64,000 bases of DNA from Ctenosaura bakeri (GCA_948474755.1 CAOLHI010000356.1:372001-436000), one strand, 5' to 3'; positions 1-11,567 are shown, counted from the stretch's first letter. Notes: generated by a model not told the origin, from the letters alone. Made by a program: numbers and translations.

Positions 1-380
1 AGTACTAGGAGGTGGGCCTTTATTGGCCTGCAGACAGCCTCCAGATCTTAAACAACTGGTAACTTACAACAGGCTACACAACATCAATTGGCAAGAACCT
101 GCCACGAACCCAGATGTCAACTCTGCCTTCCCATCTACTCTGGAAGCTTTATTATAGGGGCCAGTAACATTACCCAAAACATCAGAGGTACGTTTACTTG
201 CTCTTCATCCAATGTGATGTATACCATTCTGTGCCAACTGTGACCCTCTACAGTCTACACTGGACAAACAGTCCAGTCTGTATGCAAGAGGATTAATGGG
301 CACAAATCTGACATTAGAAATGGCAGTACCCAGAAATCAGCTGCAGAGCATTTCAACTTCCTAGACATACATAAGGGATT
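1..380 (+). mobile_element. Penelope-like retroelement fragment (RT-GIY-YIG linker and GIY-YIG domain)
   Basis: Conceptual translation with frameshifts gives the end of a Penelope-like polyprotein. Near 30-100 a 'RQPPDLKQL' block resembles the segment that follows the reverse transcriptase in this family. Around 190-350 the frame reads 'GTFTCSSSNVMYTILCQ', then 'VYTGQTVQSVCKRINGHKS', the pattern of the GIY-YIG endonuclease that nicks target DNA during insertion. At least one frameshift and two in-frame stops (a TAG near 157 and a TGA near 228) show that it is dead. The element runs off the left edge, so the reverse transcriptase would lie outside the window. Similarity fades after about 380. 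The family call comes from motif recognition, not from a search. Confidence 0.75.
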
Positions 381-2129
381 ACTATGATATGTGTACAGTA
401 ATATGAAATATTTAAATTTTTTTTAAAAAAATGCTATCACATGCTTGATGACGAGAGCCACACAGACACACAATCTTGCCATGTTATCTAGTGGAACCAT
501 AGCTGGGTTTTGGACCCAGTAAGCCAGCTCCTTTGGGTATCTTTTTTCTCTCTAGAATGCACATTTATGAACTGATGTTGAACAGACTTAATATTTAGAC
601 ATGAGTTTACATCCGTAATATTTACATGTAAATTTGAGGCTTCTTGGTAGATGTTGGCTCTGCTTTTAAGCTTTGGGAAGGTAGGGAAAGAGCAAGAGAT
701 GGATCAGTCTTTGAGAGAAAAAGTGAAAAGTATCAACAAAATCGAGGAGATTTCTTGGTGTCCATGGCACTCTCCTAGTAAAAGATGTTAGACTCCAGAA
801 GCTAGACCAGTGAAATGATTTTGACAAGACAGCTGATGGGAAGGTACGTGTCCCCAGATTGCATGCAGACATGAACAGAAGGGCTGAAATTAGAAGAAAC
901 AGAGAGTTTTCATATAATTCTGCTGCAGTCTCTCCCCGCCCCTCATTCTGCCCTCCAGAGAAGATTGGTAAACATGACCTTCCCAACAGGAGTGTCAACT
1001 GAGTGGTGCTACTTAGCAACACATAGGCTTCCTTTGTTTTATATGCACAGGGGGAAAGCACACAGCTTGTAAAACATTTCTTTAAACCCTTTCTTAGGGT
1101 CATGAGATGCCAGTGGAAGTAGCTAGGGCGAGCAGAAATTTTTCCACACTGCATGTCCTCAGTTAATTTTTAATGCCATGCATGGTCATAGGTCCAGTGT
1201 CTATGTGGAAGGGATAGGGACAAACTGCATTTTCTCAACAACAAAATACCCAGTAAATAAATTTAAAAAAAAAGATATCCTCACAGATCTACAATTTGGA
1301 GGGAAGATGCACACTACAAATGATAAATCACTGAGCACTTACTACACCAAAATAGATTGTGTGGGAAGATTTCCCCAGTATAGAATCAAAACACCTTTTT
1401 ATGGTCAAATTCATTTTTTCCAGTTGTGTTGGCAAGGTGTTTTCTATTATATTTGACCTTCCTTGATTTTTAAAAAAGTGTTTATTGAGAGTTCTGTTAT
1501 ATGTTGAAGTGACTCTAGCTCTTTAACTTTTAACACTTTTTCCCAATTAAGATGTCCTGGCCTTCAACTTAAATAGCCCATCTCAGCTGCTGCCAATTGA
1601 TTTCTCCCTTGGCAATGTTTCTGACTGAAAAGCTAGGAGGAAAAAAAATTAATCCCCCCCTTCTCTTTTCTCCTTCTAAAGTCAACATGTTTTTCAGAAC
1701 AAAGTAGACATCCTATTGGTGAATACCATTTTACCTTTCCCCTCTGCTGCACTGGATTGCCAATTTATTCTTTTACCTTCAGCACAGCAGCCTGATGAAA
1801 ATGTGTTTTCCTTGTTGTGTGAACTCCCTTTGATTTCTGCCAAATTTTGCTGTCAGAAGGTACGGTGGCAGGCCAGGTCATTATTTTTTTAGTTAGCTGG
1901 CTACACTAGTTGTTTCTTCATAATAATATGTTCAAGTTACTGCTCACTTTTAACTGTTCTCATGATTTGGAATAGGATGGAGGGTCTATTTATACAAATA
2001 ATAATGGGATAGTAAAATCTTCATGTGCATACTGGGAGATGTTAAATGCTAATAAAGTGTGATCACTTGGAGCCAAAGAGGCCTGGCCGTGCGGTAGGGC
2101 TCCTTCTCTTTAGTAGAGTGTCTGTGTAT
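381..2129. other. Unique AT-rich sequence, no feature recognised
   Basis: I see no repeat family, splice-flanked exon or RNA gene here. The two longest open frames (666-1154 minus and 1178-1456 plus) show no recognisable domain and overlap A/T runs. Confidence 0.5.
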
Positions 2130-2218
2130 GTATGCCTGCCTTCAGGTCACCTATCGACTTACATTGACTCCATAGGGTTTTCTTAGTCAAGGAATGCTCA
2201 GACATGGTTTTGCCAGTA
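2130..2218 (-). mobile_element. Diverged tRNA-SINE 3' fragment
   Basis: The plus strand reads 'gcctgccttcaggtcacc', 'gacttacattgactccat', then 'agggttttcttagtcaagg' and 'ggttttgcca'. That is the order of 3' body blocks of the window's SINEs read in reverse. The tRNA-like head is missing. It is more diverged than the copies further right, so it may belong to an older subfamily. Confidence 0.5.
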
Positions 2219-3625
2219 GGCGCTGGATATTAATGTAGTAAAGTTACTGATTTTAATTGACTGAAATTTACTTAATTAATTATTTTACTGAGATTTGTTA
2301 TTTTCTTCACGTTAAGTGTACTTTGAGGTTTAAAAACTCAAATGTGGAAGAACTGGAGCAACGTCATCTACCCAGACTCACAGCTTTGAGCACTTAACTC
2401 TTGAACATTTGAGTTTAAATCTCTGTATGCAGCCATGCTAGGCATGAATTAGAGGATTGTTATTATTATTATTATTATTTTTTGTTGTTGCAAAAGATTC
2501 CTCATTCCTAATATCTATATGGAAGGCAGGAGACAAAATGGTATACTCTGTGCCTGTTTGGGCAATGAAATGGGGGAAGAATTTCATTTTGGTGTGTTTA
2601 CCAAAATCTGGACATTTCTTCATATTTGGAATGAAAAGAATCCACAGTTTGAAAAATTTGAATGTGAGAAAATGCAGAAGTGGCTGAAGCAGTCTATATA
2701 AGAAGGAAGGAACTTGGTAATAGAGAGACACAGCATCCATGCTCAGTTTCTTGTGCTAAAGTTCAGACTGAGGGTGTAGCTAAACAGAAGCTGTAGTTGT
2801 GGCATGGGATCATATGATCCAAGCAGTGAAGTGTACCACATCTCACTAGTTTGGGATGGAGAGATGCCCTGTGTTCAAACCACAAGCTGCCTCTGATCTC
2901 CAAAGCTGAGGCTGGTCCAACAAGATTCAGATGTAACAGTAAGAGCTAGAACTAAGACTATGTTTTGGGGTAGGAAGAGTGTGCAAGCTATTAGAAGCTG
3001 TTGCGTTAACAAAGATTAAACAGAGACTGAGAGGACTTGAACAGGTGCCTCCAGAGCTAGACACTAAGATATGTTTTTGCCTCCTGCTTATGTTGAATAG
3101 GACCCTTTTTCATAGTAAGCCTCTTATCCTGAACTCTTTGTATAGCCTAGTAGAGCTTTCTCTGCCAGTTTTTTAATGTATTTCTCACCATGCTTACTTT
3201 TGTCTTAGTTCAAACAGGCTGGTAAGAGTTGCTGAAAGGGGAGATTCTATATCCATAGTGAGGTGAACCATTTTCTTTGGGCATCAAGTGAGGTATCTGA
3301 GTTTTCTGTGATATATCAATATAGTTTTTGTTTTTTGTGTTTTCCCTGATGAGTTCCTCCACGGTGTGTGAGATCATGCTGGCTCCTGATACACACAGTG
3401 GTGCTTAAAGAAACAAAGTGAAGTTACAGATGATGGTGGGACATCAAATAGGGCATCTGCCACCCATCCTTAACCTGAGTATTTTTAAATCAACACAAAT
3501 ACTAGAAAACACCAGTAGGCCTCTAGTCCCTTGTGCTTCTCACAACTCATACAAGGAGTGCTAACAAAATAATGATTTGGTAGTATTAAGAAGGTTTATT
3601 GCAATTAATCCTTTGTGCCAGAAGT
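2219..3625. other. Unique sequence with one (ATT)n tract
   Basis: A short ATT tract lies at 2458-2480 and nothing else was recognised. Open frames at 2438-2740 on both strands cross the tract and have no domain character. Confidence 0.5.
2458..2480. repeat. (ATT)n microsatellite
   Basis: About seven ATT units, followed by a T run and two GTT units. Confidence 0.9.
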
Positions 3626-3695
3626 AGGAATGAGCAACTTGTGGCTCTCCAGATGTTATTGGATTACAGCTTCTGTGATGTCTAATCATGAGCTG
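3626..3695. repeat. Short palindromic dispersed repeat, copy A (half copy)
   Basis: 'ctccagatgttattgga' followed by 'ttacagcttctgtgatg' matches the left half of a family seen at eight places in this window. The family core is 'agatgttgttggactgcaa' with a related inverted right half. Only the left half is recognisable here. Confidence 0.55.
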
Positions 3696-6002
3696 TGAGA
3701 GTGTCTAAAGGATCACACGATCCTCATTCCAAACTGAATGGGAAGGTACAAAATGTGTTGCTTGAAGAGTGTGCAGTTACAATAATGGGAACAAGTTTTG
3801 TAATATTGCAAACATTTGTAATATTTCTAACAACAAGACTACTCTTCAGGAACACCCTTTGTGGATTCTTAAAACCTAAGAGATGGTCTATATCCCAAGC
3901 CGCTGATGCAGCTGCCCTTCCAAAAGTTGTGATATCAGTTTTTTTTATATAAACAGATTAGAATCCAGACATTATTTAACAAATAAAAGTTTAAATAAAA
4001 AGTGACTTTTGTTCATCGTTTTATTCAGTTTGTGCAGTAAGGATTTTCAATATGTTATATAGTGTTTAATACCGATAGTGCAGTTGTTGTTGTTTTTAAT
4101 AGCTGCGAGTGTCACTTGTATAGTCTTAGGTGATGGTTCAGTAAGCACAGTCTGTTGCATTTCTGGCCAGGATGCTTCAGATGAATTTTAATCCCTGAAA
4201 GTAGGACTCCTACTGTACAAGGTCATTAAACATTATCAACAGCTCATTACCTTGAAAAGAGATCTCCTTAAAAAGTCAAAAGGAACCTGGGTAACATGAG
4301 AGATGCAGGAGACTGTGAATCCTGGAAAGAGAGGGCATGAAAAGAAAAGTTCATTCATGTACGTTATGCTTTGCTTGTCAGTTTTGTGGATAGAGCACAT
4401 CCTTGGAATTCTTTTCTTTCATAGGAATTTATGGTAGGTGAAGTACTTAATTAGGTACCTCTTGAAGGGTGTTCAGGAAACAGAATGTTGATTAACTGTG
4501 AGTAAATATTGTCATCTCTTCAGATGATTAACAAAGAAATGCTCCATTGTCTTTCAAGTGAAGCATGAGAGAAGTTGGTTGTGACTGTGTCTCATCTGAG
4601 ATGATCCTCAAAGCTGTACCTTGGCTGTGGCTTGCCTGATTAGCACTAATGATAGTTCAGTAAACTGTAGTTTGACTTTGGCTCCAAACCTAACTCCAAA
4701 CTGCTGTTTCTCCTTCTGATTTGGAAAGTCAAGTGATGTTTCAAATGTTACAAGAGATACACTAACCATAGTTTGCTGATTCAGGTTAATGATAAGCATG
4801 GTAGATAAATAGAAAACATACCTGAAAACTGCCTGAGAGAAAGGTAAGAATGAGGACCTGTGGGACTCATTCATAGTGCTCAAAACCACTGTAGTGAGTG
4901 TGAGTGGCTGAAGTTCCATTCTCTACGGCTGCTCTTTTACCAGATGTTTATTTGTTTAGTATAATGATTGCCTGTGGATGCTTTGGGGAAAAGCATAGCC
5001 GAGGATCTAAAAGTGAAGTAGTGCACCCAAAGCTCACAGGTCGGAGCAACATTTATATAAGCAGGGATGGTTGCATCACCTACAACCCACGTCAGGCTCT
5101 GTCCTGGCAATAGCCAGAGGATTTTGTTTTGGAGCGGCTGAGTTTTCAGTAGCAATTAAGAATAATTAGCTTTACAGAATATCCACTTTTGGTGGATAAA
5201 GCATCAATTAGAACTGGTTTGTTGATATTGGTCAATGTGGCTGCCCATGAACATTCTCTTTAGAGGTACCTGCTGAGCATTCTGTTGGCACCTTATTTTC
5301 AGCTCCAGCTGAATTACACATGATGCCATGCCTTAACTCTGTACTTTCTCCTGTCATTTTGACCATGTAATTTAGTGTAAAAGAAATGTGTTGAAATGAT
5401 ACTGGCACATTCAGCTTTTTATTATTCCTTATATATATAAAAAAGGAAGATGGGCTGGGGTGAGGGTTGTTCTCTCAAACATACTGATCATTGGAGGCAG
5501 TATACTTTATTTAGTTTGCCTAAAAGATCCTTATATTTCAGTTAGCGATGCTCACAACTACCTGACAATGTTTCTCAATCCTGATTTACCACATTTTTCT
5601 ATATTAAATGCCAATTAACATATAGTGAGTGTAACCCTCCCATATTTTAAAAACAAACACCTGTCTAATAATGAAGCAGCTTTTTGTTGAAGAAGACTTT
5701 TTAGTATTTGCTTTCCTTAAAGGAGTGTGTTACAAAATCGATGGAATTAAAATGGGAAATCACCTTTGAATTGTACCTAGGGATAAAAGCATGGGAAACT
5801 TGGATGCAAATATTTGGCATAAAGAAAAAAGGAAATCAATGCTTTATCTGCCAGTAAGTGTTCTGTCCCAGCAAGTTTAGTGGAGGGGGAAAATCTGTGA
5901 GGGAGTATGATGCAAGTGAGTCCTGGCCCAGTGTCAGATCTGAGGGGTGATTTTAGAGTTGCCTCAGTAACCCTTTCACATGCTGATCGAGTGATGATGA
6001 TG
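3696..6002. other. Unique AT-rich sequence
   Basis: No element or gene recognised. 4600-4830 contains short phrases such as 'aaactgtagtttgac' and 'ccatagtttgctga' that could be an old MITE, but I could not define ends. Confidence 0.45.
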
Positions 6003-6010
6003 CTCTGCAT

Positions 6011-6359
6011 CAGAGCTTTCCAAACTGTGTGTCACAACACATTAGCATGTCGGCTGCAGTATGTAGGTGTGTCACGTAAAAGTAATGGGTGGAGGGGCTG
6101 CCTCTCCTGCTGCCACCCAAGACCAAAGAAGACCCCAGCAAGGGCCACATTGGAAGGCCAAGTCTAGGTGGAGGGGCTGCCTCTCCTGCTGCGGCCACTG
6201 ACATCTTGGGCCAAGGAAGACTCCTGTGAGGGTGGTGGCAGGCTAGGCCCGGGTGGAGGGATTGCCGCCACTTAATGAATTACTTACTGAATTACTGTGT
6301 CAGAAAATGATGCATGTCTAAAATGTGAGTCACCAACATCAAAAGTTTGAAAAGCTCTG
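6011..6359. mobile_element. hAT-like MITE with internal tandem repeat
   Basis: The element begins 'cagagctttccaaactg' and ends 'aaagtttgaaaagctctg', imperfect terminal inverted repeats of about 17 bp. Flanking octamers 'ctctgcat' (6003-6010) and 'ctctacac' (6360-6367) agree at 6 of 8 positions, which fits an aged 8-bp hAT target duplication. A 'gtgtgtcacaacacatt' block just inside the left end resembles hAT/Charlie-type ends. The interior carries repeats of 'ggtggagggg', the first two continuing identically into 'ctgcctctcctgctgc', starting at 6088, 6167 and 6252. It has no coding capacity and depends on an external transposase. Confidence 0.7.
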
Positions 6360-6504
6360 CTCTACACAGTCTGCTTTTACTAGGGGCCCAGGTTTTGGAG
6401 GCAGCACTTTTTCAGCCACCAGTCTTCCTTTTCTCCTCTGTCCAGTTGTGGACTGGCTGGGGCCCACCATAACTGTTAGTATACAAATAGCTGTAGGGTG
6501 GGCG

Positions 6505-6622
6505 TATGGTGCCCTCCAGATGTTGCTAGACTGCAGTTCTCAATCACTCTAGCCAACATGGCTGCTAATGTAGGATAGAGAAGCCAAGAGGCTTCTGGAA
6601 GGTAGTGTTTTCCCACCTCTGA
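6505..6622. repeat. Short palindromic dispersed repeat, copy B
   Basis: The left arm is 'ccctccagatgttgctaga'. The right side has 'ggcttctggaaggtagt' and ends with 'ttcccacctctg'. This follows the family's fold-back layout, with strong divergence in the right arm. Confidence 0.55.
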
Positions 6623-6752
6623 GTTAGAGGAATGAAATCCTGAATTGTTCTTGAAGATGTATCACAGGTTAGGCATATAGAACACTGAGGCCCATCTGCA
6701 GGATGACAGAGTCCCAGCATGGGGACGCAAGAGAAGCGAGACCGGTGATGAT

Positions 6753-7100
6753 GTTTCCACATTATATTATCATAGTCCTGCCCTTCTCCCGTCGCTAGCC
6801 TGTGCGATTGCTGGGTAAATCATTGATGGAGTTTCTCCGTCAATGACTCCCAATCACATGACACTCCCATCCTTCCTGGCCATGAAGAAGGGCCAGAAGT
6901 GCAATGAGGTGCTTCCTGCCCCAGTGCAGCATGGGAAAGAACCCAGCTGCACTGAGGAAGGAAGCGGTGTGTCCCCTGTACTCTCTTCCACGGGGAGCTG
7001 GTTGGGTGTGGAGGGGAGCATTCCTGTCACTCTCCCTTCTTGGCAAAGGTGCTGCCGGGATTGCAGCGAGAGGACAACAGGATCATGTAATGTGTGGAAA
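6753..7100. mobile_element. MITE-like element with long terminal inverted repeats
   Basis: The left end 'tttccacattatatta' then 'tcatagtcctg' mirrors the right end, whose reverse complement reads 'tttccacacattacatg' then 'atcctg'. The imperfect inversion continues about 45 bp inward on each side, both arms reaching a 'cgct' block. The interior is richer in CpG than its flanks. Short open frames inside (6840-7212) look like noncoding shadows. I could not assign a superfamily or define a target duplication. Confidence 0.5.
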
Positions 7101-8910
7101 TGGCCTAAGTGATCAGAACACTGATGCATCTAGCTCAGTTTCATCTGCACTGACAGGGATTAAAATAAGACCTGTCCCATTTTCTACCCATAGAAGCTGG
7201 AGATTGCATTAACATTAATTAATAGCTATAATTACACCTTCAAAAAAAAACACTTTTCCATTTCTCCAGAAGTACATAGTTACTTCTTATTGACCTTTTC
7301 TTTTTTTTAAAAAATTAAAATGATGATGATGATGCAAGCTTCTGACCTGGGGCACAAAATAAACTCTCCTCTGTCTCACTGTCCCTTTAACATGCACCAT
7401 AGAGCATGAAGAAGCTTTACAAGTCACCAGATGGACCAGGTGATATTTCTCCTTTGCCTTTAGTCAGGCCTCCCTGTAAAAGAACTTGAATAGTTAACCA
7501 AAAGGAGTAAAATCCTCTTTCCTTGACTTACAGTTATGGTTATGTTTTTTTTTTTTTTCTGAAAGGAAAATGTTTACCTACAAATAGCCAATTGTTTGTA
7601 CTTAGTTACTTTTGGGGTTTGGACATACCATTCAATCTGGAGAAGAGAGTAGATCATTTGGTACAGCCTGCAATCACCATTCTTCAATACTGGTCTTTCC
7701 AATTTAATAACTCCTGTCCCCCTCTCCCCTTTCTCCTCCTTGTTCCTATTCTGGTTTTTTTTTTAAAGGTAATTGTAGGTTTAAATTTCTGAAACCTGTA
7801 ACTTCAAAAAGATAAAGACTGTAGATTTCAGGAAAAACAAACAAAAATAGTTGTAACTCCTGACAATGAAATACTTTGTTCCTTCAATAATCTACCAGAA
7901 CTGATGTGTGTGTTTGACAAGTAGATATAGAGGACATCAAGCATTTTGTTCATCTGTAAAGTGAGAGGGTTTTGTGAAGTTAAATGATTCACAGAAGGGA
8001 CATATTTTTAAAAGCCATACAAAAATAACATGCTAAGAAATGTTCTTTTCAGCAGATAGGTGACAAGGCATTTCAACCCCCCCCTTTTTTTTTGCTTTAT
8101 TGAATAGTGTAATAGTAGCATATACCCCCTCTTCATTCTTTGCCAAGAATGATGGAAATGTATTGGTGGGTTAGGACCTAAATATTTTAAACAAACATTT
8201 TAATAAATGAAAGTAGAGTTGTATAGCATAGTACCGGAATACCAACAACACAACATGGTTCTTAAATTAGAAATATTGCCCCCAAGAGACTAACTCTCTT
8301 TTTAGTATGGTTGGTCTTACTTCATCCTACTGAAATGATTCCACGGAGATTAAAATCATACTGCTGTGCACTGCTTTCTTAGAGAATAACAATGAAATGG
8401 GGTTATAAATAAAAATCGACTACCTGTATGTAGGCATAAGAGATGTTTTCTGATTTTATCTTTGCAGTGTGTATTTCATTTCCAGGGAATAACAAGTTAT
8501 TTTCCAAGTGCCATCAGACTTTGTGTCGGTTAGGTGGAGGCAGATGTAAATTTAAAGAACACTTTTCCTCCACTTTGTGTACCAGTTCATGATATCAGCT
8601 GGTAATAATGTGTCTTAAAATTTTCCAGAGTTGCCCACTCGGTATCACAGAATTGTAATGTAGTGCTTCAGCTGACACTAGAAATCCTCAGCATCTCCGT
8701 ACATACATGGAAGTTTTTTTTTATTGTGATCTGCAGTTTGATTTTCTGATTCCAATGTGCCATTTCCTACAGGCAAAACCTTTTTTTAAATGAACTTTTC
8801 CCCCTACACTTGAGAATGAATCGTTTTGTAGCTGCCTTCTTGTGAATGAAAGAAGTCCTTCCATTAGCAAGAGGGGCATGGACTAGCCAATGCTTTCATA
8901 AATGGAGTCA
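7101..8910. other. Unique AT-rich sequence with homopolymer runs
   Basis: Contains a T run at 7544-7558, a C/T run near 8079-8094 and a short ATG tract near 7320. No gene or repeat family recognised. Confidence 0.5.
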
Positions 8911-8975
8911 AGGAATCATAGACCTGGAGTAGACTGCACAGCCTATCTGGTCCAGTCCCCTCTCATGAAGGAACA
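8911..8975 (-). mobile_element. CR1 LINE 3' end, degraded
   Basis: 'aggaatcatagacctggag', 'ggtccagtcccctctcatg' and 'aaggaac' parallel the reverse complement of the CR1 3' terminus that is clear at 63293-63360. Identity is low and only the last 65 bp or so can be followed. Confidence 0.5.
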
Positions 8976-9756
8976 TGGTGGTTTTCTCCAGTTCCCTCCC
9001 TGTTGTACCTCAGCCTCTTGCAGGCCTTCTCAGGAGATTCAAGAAAGTTTTCCTGTCCTTCTAGTGCAGATTTTCCAAGGCTGTGGAAGTAGTGGGGGAG
9101 GAGAAACCTAGTGTGCCCCAAACCATGCAGAAAATTCTTGTTACAACAAATTGACTGTAAGACTGGGGGCCAAACATCATATGATGTTAGTCAAATGTAT
9201 AAATAAGCATATGTAACCCTTATTGCTTTTACTTAGAGGGGAAGGAATAGGATCCAGGCATCACAGTGCTTTTTTTCTGCTGAAAATCCCCCTCTCCCAT
9301 CTCTGGCTGTACTTGAGGCTTATTTAACTTTAAATTTCACATGAAATGTAATATTTTGGAGGTCAACAAGAACAAGGACATTATTGGCTTTTTTTTTTAA
9401 ATCAGCAAATTAATACATACAGGCAGCTTCAATCCAGACAAGGCCCCTGCCATTTTTATTCCCCCTCCTGAAAAAAACAAATAAAAGCTGCCAGTTTAAG
9501 CATGGCTGTCGAAGCATGTGGTTTACCTCATTTGTTGTTCAGCCTTGAGAATAAAGAGAGCGACAGCAGGTCTTGGCCAAGAAAGGAGAATGATTGCCAT
9601 CACTGAAGGTGTCACGGGAACTGCTGATGTTGCTTCTATCTCTGTCTTTGAGAATTTCATAAGCAAGATCTTCTGGGTCTGTGAAAGAAATATCAAGAGA
9701 CATGGCATTACATAATGATGAGTTTATGGTTCCCTCCTAAAGTGGAAAAATAAATA
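8976..9756. other. Unique sequence
   Basis: No recognisable feature. Overlapping open frames at 9518-9715 on both strands look fortuitous. Confidence 0.5.
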
Positions 9757-9885
9757 GGTTGGACCCAGCCTAAGTTGGTTACTCTTAAGATCTCAGTGAA
9801 ATCAATGCCACTTAAGCCTTCACTCAACTTTTTGCATAAATTGCAAAGGAATCTAATGTCAGTTTATTTCATCTAGATCCAACCC
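9757..9885. mobile_element. Small MITE-like element bounded by GGTTGGA-type inverted ends
   Basis: It starts 'ggttggacccagcc' and ends 'ctagatccaaccc', which read as inverted ends with a few mismatches. The interior phrase 'cagtgaaatcaatgccac' and a 'ttaag' block recur in altered form at 11568-11705. At 129 bp it is too small to encode anything. Confidence 0.45.
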
Positions 9886-10038
9886 ATCTATGCCTGTGCT
9901 TCAGCAATTAAACAACATAAATCAATGTAGCAAGTAAGATTGCATGCAGTAACCAGAATGATGTTCACCTCATGATTACATGATCCTGCTGCAGAATTGT
10001 ATGAGGAACACAGTCAGCAAAAGGCATTTTAACCTATC

Positions 10039-10334
10039 CCATGCTGGCTGCAAGATTCTGTGGGTTATAGTCCGAGAAGTAGTTTCCCAGAATCAGTATA
10101 AATATGGGGGGGGAGGAGAAAGACTTGTAGTAGAATTCACAGAATCCCAAACCTCGCATGTCCAAGTGACATTCACTTTTTCCTGTAGATTGATGGTCTG
10201 TAGCTGGCATACATTTTAAAAAGACATTTTAGTATATGTTAAACACAGGCCACTAAGTTTATAGTAAGAACTGAATTCTCTTTCTCCATGCTGGCTGCAG
10301 GATTCTATGACAATCCCATATTTATACTGATTCT
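10039..10334. repeat. Local direct-plus-inverted repeat structure
   Basis: A 24-bp segment starting 'ccatgctggctgca' occurs at 10039-10062 and 10286-10309 with two mismatches. A perfect 20-bp inverted repeat beginning 'agaatcagtataaat' joins 10089-10108 to 10315-10334. The right inverted arm ends 2 bp before the SINE at 10337. Confidence 0.85.
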
Positions 10335-10336
10335 TA

Positions 10337-10548
10337 GGAGCCAGTGTGTGTTGAGTGTTGGACTAGAACTCCAAAAGTCCAGGCTCAAGTCCCCTCTCAG
10401 CCACGGACACCCACAAGGTGACCTTGGGCAGGTCACATTCTCTCAGTCTTAGAGAAAGCAAACCTTCTCTGAAGAGGTCTTGCTGAGAGAACCCCCTGGC
10501 AAGGTTGCAATAAATTGGAGCTTACTTGGAAGCACATAGCAAGAAGAC
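10337..10548 (+). mobile_element. tRNA-derived SINE (squamate ACA-like), tail lost
   Basis: The tRNA-like head starts 'ggagccagtgtg' and runs through 'gttggactagaact' to a mutated B box 'ggctcaagtcc'. It is followed by the conserved body 'aggtgaccttgggcaggtca' and 'tctctcagtcttagag'. The usual 'cttgaaggca' box and (CAA)n tail are not recognisable beyond about 10520. It abuts the inverted repeat on its left. Confidence 0.85.
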
Positions 10549-10617
10549 TGATTGTCAGTGGGCTTAGTGAGGCAGAGCTAACAGAAAAGAAGGTAAGGAG
10601 CTCTTCCAGTACGTACA

Positions 10618-10618
10618 C

Positions 10619-10650
<32 letters not shown>
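10618..10650. repeat. (GT)n microsatellite
   Basis: About 14 GT units with one GC interruption near the 3' end. Confidence 0.95.
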
Positions 10651-10651
<1 letters not shown>

Positions 10652-11174
10652 TAAAGAAGCATTATATGACGTTGTTTGGGCAATTTTATAGCTTTCACTT
10701 TTGTTTAATGCAATGCCAGCCAAAAAAGATTTTACCATTACAGGCTAAATAAAACATTTTTACATTTATATTACTGTGCAAGTTGATTTGAAATTCGCCG
10801 CAGTATTAAGTCTATAAAATTGGCAGATTACTTCATAAAAGTATTTTATAGTCTTAAGCATTTTAATGCTGTTTACAATATGTTTTTGAAAGATCAATTG
10901 TGCATACAATTATACTATCAAGTTATTAAACCTAGTATAAAACTTAAACAAAACAGCTTTGAAATTACATGAAAATTGGTGAAGTCAAAACAGTTGTAAA
11001 ATTACAAATTGAGTCCATTAAGTAGCCATTTTTTTAAAAAAAAAATGTTTGACACTTTGTTCCCTTTCATTCCCTTTTCAGCAGTGCTTACTGAATGCAC
11101 AGAATAATACTGGGACTTTTTGAAAGAGTAAATCTCACATCATTTGAAAGCCAATGCAATAGAGACACCTGGAA
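10651..11174. other. Unique, very AT-rich sequence
   Basis: No element recognised. An A/T run at 11030-11045 is the only simple-sequence tract. Confidence 0.5.
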
Positions 11175-11246
11175 GGCTGCAGTCCTAAAACATACTTACT
11201 TGGAAGTCAGTCACACTGAATTCAGTGGATTTACTTCTGAGTAGTA
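11175..11246. repeat. Short palindrome-like dispersed repeat
   Basis: 'ctgcagtcctaaaacatac' is followed by 'ttacttggaagtcagt', then 'actgaattcagtggat' and 'ttacttctgagta'. The two 'ttactt' arms flank a self-complementary 'tgaattca' centre. The phrase is familiar from squamate genomes, but I cannot name the family. A SINE lies directly against its right end. Confidence 0.45.
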
Positions 11247-11483
11247 TGGTATAGTGACCTGAGCATAGGGCTGTGGCTCTGGAGACCAGGATTCAAATCC
11301 CCTGTCAGCCATGGAGCCCCACTTGGTGAACTTGGACAAGTCACATTCTCTCAGCAGCAGAGGAAGGCAAAGACAAACCCCCTCCAAAAAAAAAAAAAAA
11401 AAATGTTGCCAAGAAATCTCCATTATAGGTTTAATTTAGAGTCACCATAAGCTGGAAACCACTTGAAGGCACCCAACGACAAG
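11245..11483 (+). mobile_element. tRNA-derived SINE with internal poly-A tract
   Basis: The head 'tggtatagtgacctgagc' leads to the B-box-like 'ggattcaaatcc', then 'tcagccatgg', 'acaagtcacattctctcag' and 'gaggaaggcaaa'. After 'cccccttcc'-type sequence comes an uninterrupted run of 18 A at 11386-11403. The 3' body then resumes with 'gttgccaagaaatc', 'gagtcaccataagctgg' and 'cacttgaaggcac'. The A run sits where a cytosine/adenine-rich stretch of the SINE would be, so slippage is a simple explanation. Confidence 0.85.
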
Positions 11484-11567
11484 AAATATTACATGAATAT
11501 AAAGCAAGATTTTTAAAAGTCACTTTTTTTTTTTTGCAGTTGTATACATAACTCCAAGAAGTCAATG

